From contig JAGMEZ010000334.1 in NCBI GenBank assembly GCA_023127905.1, positions 1 to 9,010 on the forward strand: a stretch of DNA of 9,010 nucleotides, written 5' to 3'. Every line of letters starts with the position of its first letter. The stretch's first letter is position 1. Positions 5,373 through 9,010 of the stretch are shown here, piece after piece. The translations under genes were made by a program, and so were the position numbers. This DNA is from Caldifarciminota bacterium. Lineage in GTDB: Bacteria; Hydrothermota; E44-bin80. Under the pieces are notes generated by a model, which did no database searches, was not told the DNA's origin, and saw only the letters and a program-made list of their open reading frames with translations.

Positions 5373-8318
5373 ATGATGAGCCCAAAAACTGGGAAATTTC
5401 TCTTGATTGTGTTGCTCTCGTTCTCCCTTCTTCTATTATTTTCAACAAGTGGTTTTTCATACAAGAAAGATAATTCTGGATCGAGGACACACGAACTAGA
5501 GAAACTTGAAATCAACCAGGTCGAAACCTACATTAACAATTACGGAGCATATGGACAGAACCCTGCTGGTACTTCAGGAAGTTGGTGGCCTAAAGGTAGT
5601 GCGAATGCATATATCTATGGAGCAGGTCTCTGGGTAGCCGGCGTTCTGGGAACCGATTCCGTTGTTGTAAATGGCTATAATACAGTTGGAGCTGGAGATG
5701 AATTCATGCCAGGTCCCCAGGAACACAATCAGGATCATCTATCGAACCCCCAGAGTCATCCTGAGGACAGACTTTACGTTAGTTCAGTTCCAGAAGATTT
5801 TGATGTTTGGCCACTCGTAGACAGTTTAGGCGACCCAACAGTTCTTGGTGATCAGGATTCCTGGTGTCTTTTCAACAGCCATGAACCAACCAGACAAACT
5901 GAAGCACCTTATATCACAATACCATTAACTGTTACCAGACATACATTTGCCTGGACACAGAAACTGCTTGAGAATATGCTTTTCCTCGAATATATCATCA
6001 CAAATTCAGGAACAGATACTATCATAGACATGTACGTTGGTTTAGGAACCGACCCTGATGTTGGTAATGCAGATGATGACCTCGTAGGATTCGATAAAGG
6101 AAGAAGCCTAGGGTATAACTATACAACAGTTCCTGAAGCAGGATGGGATGCACTACCGCCATACTATGTTGGATGGCGCTTTCTCCAGGGTCCAATAGCA
6201 GACGATACCGTTAAGGTAGGTCAGGATCCAGCAAATCCGGATACAGTAATACTTCCTGGAGAACGTATCCCCCTGACTTCATTTAAGAAGTTCACAAGAG
6301 ATATCGATGTAAGAAATGACTACGACCGTTACCTTGTTATGTCAGGATATGACTTTACCGTTACCCCACCTGTCTATAACCCATTTGGTGATAGTATTGA
6401 CACCGCTCCTTCAGATAAAAGGCTTGCCATGTCAGCAGGTCCATTCAAGCTTGCACCCGGCGAATCAGACACCATTATCATGGTATTAATTTTTTCAAAC
6501 GGCGACACAGGCGGACTTCTATTCTTGCAAAACCAAAGTGATGCAGCGAAACAACTATATGACCTCGATTGGGCATCACCAGGACCACCTTCACCTCCCC
6601 CAACGGTTACCTCCCTTATACCAGGTGACCAGAGAGTGACTGTCTGCTGGGATAACACTGCAGAAAGTACACCCGACAGATACTATCTTGCAATGCAGGC
6701 AGCAGGCGACACAATTTACAGACAATATGACGTCGAGGGATACAGGGTCTGGAGAAAAGTTGGTAAAACAGGGGATTGGGAAGAACTTGCCGAATTCGAT
6801 AAAAAGAATGGAATCAAGCTCCTCCCTGACGGAACGGAAAACGGCGCAGATGAAGGTCTTCAGTATACATTCGTCGATTCTGTTGGCGTCTATAACGGTT
6901 TTGAGTATTACTATGGTGTAACGGCTTTCGACTACAATACTTCCGGGGAACTCGGAGATAGCGTATTTATCTCATTAGAAAGCGGAAAGGCTGAAAAGCT
7001 TGTTGTTCCAAGGTCGGATTTTGGTAATGTGTTAACTGCTGCGACTGCAAACGTTACACAATCAGCTGGTGCATCCAATGCCATCACTGCCAGTGCAACC
7101 CCAAAAGGTGGTATAATGGTAACTGGCGATTCATACAACATTGAGTGGCAGACGATGAAAGAGGGTACAGATGATATGCCCGTTTATAACTACTATGTTT
7201 ACAACCAGGCTGAAGACACAGTTGCAATACTTTCAGACATAGATGCCTTTGTTGCATTAGCAGATACTTTCGTATCAAGCACTATGACTTCAACTGTTGA
7301 TACATCCGGTGATACAATTACCACAACAACACAGTACGATTCCGTATATGCAATAAACTGCACAGGTGACTTTATATCTCCATTATTCGATGGAATCGAG
7401 TACTCTGGAGCTATCTCCATCCATTTCGCTGACTCAACCTATTCAACCGTTTATACCCAGACAACAATTGCTGATACTGAAACAATATACGACACTTCCT
7501 TCGTATCTTCTTTAGATATCCTTATGACTGCCGACTCTATTGAAGTAACAACAGATGCTGGTGTTCCTTACACAGACAATCTCCTTGTTTCAGGTATTAT
7601 GAACAAGTGGGCATTTAGAGGAGGAGCTAACTATGAAATCCGATGGAGAACATTAGATACAAACTACATTACTGCAACAGTCTGGGATATTACAAACAAC
7701 GTTCAGGTACCATTCGGTGAAACCTGGGGTGATAACTGGAGTTTCGGACCCATCAGTTTCTCAAATCCCGATATAAACTCCCAGTATTTATATTCAGATA
7801 ATCTCTCATCCAGAACGTACTTCTATATCTGCGGTGTGAAATACTATTTCAACTTCTTCGGAAGCGAAGCCTATCCGATGAACTGGAGCAACCATCCTGT
7901 AACTGATGAGGTATGGAAAGTATACAACTCAGGAGAAGTAGTTCCCACAGAGGGGAATAACTTTACAATCAACTCCTCACCGTTTACAATCGGAAATATA
8001 GTACTTGACAATATCAGGGTAGTTCCTAACCCATACATTGTCAGGAATCCGTGGGAAGTCAGCAGGGATTATCCAGTACTGATATTCACCAATCTGCCAT
8101 CAGAATGTACGATAAGGATATATACACTTGCAGGTAATTTAATCCAGACAATAGAACATCAGGTTGAAGCTTCCGCATCAAGCGCAATCCAGGGTGGAAG
8201 CGAAAGATGGGATGTTCTAACAAGTAACAATCAGAGACCGGCAAGTGGTATCTACATTTATCATATAGAGACACCCAGCGGAGAAACTAAAACAGGTAAG
8301 TTTGCTCTGATAAGATAA
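5373..8318 (+). CDS. Secreted multi-domain beta protein with FN3-like domain and FlgD-like/T9SS C-terminal sorting domain
   Basis: A complete 981-residue exported protein. Residues 1-29 are a signal peptide (long Leu/Phe-rich core, cleavage probably after SGFS). No Cys follows the core, so it is not a lipoprotein. Residues 41-115 match the N-terminal pattern of a family of uncharacterised FCB-group surface proteins: EINQVETYINNYGAYG, WWPKG (71-75), YGAGLWVAG (82-90), then EFMPGP. Residues 227-241 hold an acidic motif, DPDVGNADDDLVGFD, which may bind calcium. Residues 411 to about 545 are fibronectin III-like (YRVWRK, FEYYYGVTAFD). Two related beta segments begin near 581 (GDSYNIEW) and 747 (GANYEIRW), separated by a Thr/Ser/Asp-rich stretch. 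Residues 879-981 are a sorting domain of the VVPNPY type (IRIYTLAGNLIQTI, ERWDVL, ASGIYIYHIE, GKFALIR). No enzymatic motif was recognised. Its position right after a TonB receptor suggests a surface partner of that receptor, by analogy with SusD, though it shows no visible SusD resemblance. Function unknown. Confidence 0.92.
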   Translation: MMSPKTGKFLLIVLLSFSLLLLFSTSGFSYKKDNSGSRTHELEKLEINQVETYINNYGAYGQNPAGTSGSWWPKGSANAYIYGAGLWVAGVLGTDSVVVNGYNTVGAGDEFMPGPQEHNQDHLSNPQSHPEDRLYVSSVPEDFDVWPLVDSLGDPTVLGDQDSWCLFNSHEPTRQTEAPYITIPLTVTRHTFAWTQKLLENMLFLEYIITNSGTDTIIDMYVGLGTDPDVGNADDDLVGFDKGRSLGYNYTTVPEAGWDALPPYYVGWRFLQGPIADDTVKVGQDPANPDTVILPGERIPLTSFKKFTRDIDVRNDYDRYLVMSGYDFTVTPPVYNPFGDSIDTAPSDKRLAMSAGPFKLAPGESDTIIMVLIFSNGDTGGLLFLQNQSDAAKQLYDLDWASPGPPSPPPTVTSLIPGDQRVTVCWDNTAESTPDRYYLAMQAAGDTIYRQYDVEGYRVWRKVGKTGDWEELAEFDKKNGIKLLPDGTENGADEGLQYTFVDSVGVYNGFEYYYGVTAFDYNTSGELGDSVFISLESGKAEKLVVPRSDFGNVLTAATANVTQSAGASNAITASATPKGGIMVTGDSYNIEWQTMKEGTDDMPVYNYYVYNQAEDTVAILSDIDAFVALADTFVSSTMTSTVDTSGDTITTTTQYDSVYAINCTGDFISPLFDGIEYSGAISIHFADSTYSTVYTQTTIADTETIYDTSFVSSLDILMTADSIEVTTDAGVPYTDNLLVSGIMNKWAFRGGANYEIRWRTLDTNYITATVWDITNNVQVPFGETWGDNWSFGPISFSNPDINSQYLYSDNLSSRTYFYICGVKYYFNFFGSEAYPMNWSNHPVTDEVWKVYNSGEVVPTEGNNFTINSSPFTIGNIVLDNIRVVPNPYIVRNPWEVSRDYPVLIFTNLPSECTIRIYTLAGNLIQTIEHQVEASASSAIQGGSERWDVLTSNNQRPASGIYIYHIETPSGETKTGKFALIR

Positions 8319-8334
8319 TGAAATATTTCAGAAT

Positions 8335-8339
8335 GGAGG
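8335..8339 (+). promoter_or_regulatory. Ribosome binding site of the PorV-like gene; selects among three in-frame ATGs
   Basis: GGAGG lies 5 bases before the ATG at 8345. The frame is also open from ATGs at 8318 (overlapping the gene 3 stop as TAATG) and 8333, which would add nine or four residues (MKYFRMEVE). Neither has a clear Shine-Dalgarno site, and the 8345 start gives a standard signal peptide directly, so 8345 is preferred. Confidence 0.8.
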
Positions 8340-8344
8340 TAGAA

Positions 8345-9010
8345 ATGATAAAAAGAATCACATTGCTTGTGGTTCTAGCTCTTCTTATCGCATCCTTATC
8401 TTACGCAGCTTTTTCCAAACTTGGAACGGCAGGTGCCCAATTCTTAAAGATTGGTGTTGGTGCAAGGGGTCCGGCAATGGCTGGTGCATTCACTGCCGTT
8501 GTTGACGATGCCTCTGCACTCTACTGGAATCCTGCTGCTGCTGCTCTGATAAATAGGAATGAACTCTGTGTGAGTGATGTAGAATGGGCTGCCGATATGA
8601 GAACCAACTTCTTCTCATATGTAAAACCAATGGGAATGCTTGGAAATATTGGCTTTGGACTTACATTGCTCACAATGGATGAGATGGAAGTAACCACTGT
8701 ATATGAACCCAATGGAACAGGAGAGATGTTTGGTGCAAGCGACATAGCTGCAACTATTAGTTACTCAAGAAACCTCACTGATATGTTTGCTTTCGGGGTA
8801 AATTTAAAATGGATTCAGGAAAACATCTGGAATATGTCAGCAAATGGTGTCGCTCTTGACTTTGGAACGATTTATAGACCAACATTTATTAAAAACTTCA
8901 GGCTTGCATTTGTTATAACTAACTTTGGTCCGGAAATTGTCTTCAAAGGCGGACATCTTGAAACCGAGTTCAAAGAAGATGACTGGTATGGCGCTGATCA
9001 GCCAGCGGAA
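8345..9010 (+). CDS. PorV/PorQ-family outer-membrane protein, 3'-truncated by the window edge
   Basis: The frame is open for 222 codons to the last base of the window and continues beyond it. Family members I know of are generally over 300 residues, so roughly the N-terminal two thirds is present. Residues 1-21 are a signal peptide (MIKRITLLVVLALLIASLSYA). The mature N-terminus carries the hallmark of the PorV/PorQ (UPF0164-like) family: GAQFLKIGVGARGPAMAG at 30-47, then VDDASALYWNPAA at 53-65. Beta strands with barrel-like alternation follow (NIGFGLTLLTM, IAATISYSRNL, FAFGVNLKWIQE, FRLAFVITNFGP). PorV is a FadL-like barrel that, in the T9SS, takes cargo by its C-terminal sorting domain and passes it to the attachment machinery. 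PorQ and other paralogues have related or unknown roles. The gene begins 26 bases after a gene encoding a likely T9SS cargo, which supports a link to secretion. The sequence does not show whether it is the housekeeping PorV or a dedicated paralogue, so no gene symbol is given. Confidence 0.93.
   Translation, partial: MIKRITLLVVLALLIASLSYAAFSKLGTAGAQFLKIGVGARGPAMAGAFTAVVDDASALYWNPAAAALINRNELCVSDVEWAADMRTNFFSYVKPMGMLGNIGFGLTLLTMDEMEVTTVYEPNGTGEMFGASDIAATISYSRNLTDMFAFGVNLKWIQENIWNMSANGVALDFGTIYRPTFIKNFRLAFVITNFGPEIVFKGGHLETEFKEDDWYGADQPAE

Noticed and set aside
5373..8318. Gene 3 as a SusD-family lipoprotein
   Set aside because: The signal peptide lacks a lipobox Cys, the protein is mostly beta with FN3 and sorting domains rather than helical repeats, and it is about twice the usual SusD length.

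Overview
The window is a compact run of four genes on the + strand. All of them encode proteins predicted to act at the cell surface or outer membrane of a Gram-negative bacterium. Neighbouring genes are 26 to 32 bases apart, each downstream start has a purine-rich Shine-Dalgarno site, and no promoter or terminator is visible. It therefore looks like the interior of one operon whose first gene begins before base 1 and whose last gene runs past base 9010. No RNA gene, CRISPR array, insertion sequence or recombination site was seen, and no gene-free stretch exceeds about 32 bases.

Likely organism: an uncultured member of the FCB group or a nearby candidate phylum, of the WOR-3/Stahlbacteria, KSB1, Zixibacteria, Marinimicrobia or Cloacimonadota kind. 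The reasons are two type IX secretion (T9SS)-style C-terminal sorting domains, a PorV/PorQ-family protein, a TonB-dependent receptor with a carboxypeptidase-regulatory-like N-terminus, and A+T-leaning base composition (roughly low-to-mid 40s % G+C by eye). The phylum cannot be fixed from this sequence.

Layout: (1) bases 1-2327, the C-terminal part of a large secreted protein with two copies of an Ig-like plus amidotransferase-like unit and a sorting domain; (2) 2359-5340, a complete TonB-dependent outer-membrane receptor with a canonical EF-hand loop just before its last strand; (3) 5373-8318, a complete secreted multi-domain beta protein with a fibronectin III-like domain and a second, different class of sorting domain; (4) 8345-9010, the first 222 codons of a PorV/PorQ-family outer-membrane protein.

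Working model (inference): genes 1 and 3 are cargo carried across the outer membrane by the T9SS. Gene 4 is a PorV-like shuttle or paralogue that could handle that cargo. Gene 2 is an energised outer-membrane importer. The arrangement recalls the SusC/SusD nutrient-uptake pairs of Bacteroidota, but the surface partner is a T9SS-tagged protein rather than a lipoprotein. The substrate is unknown.
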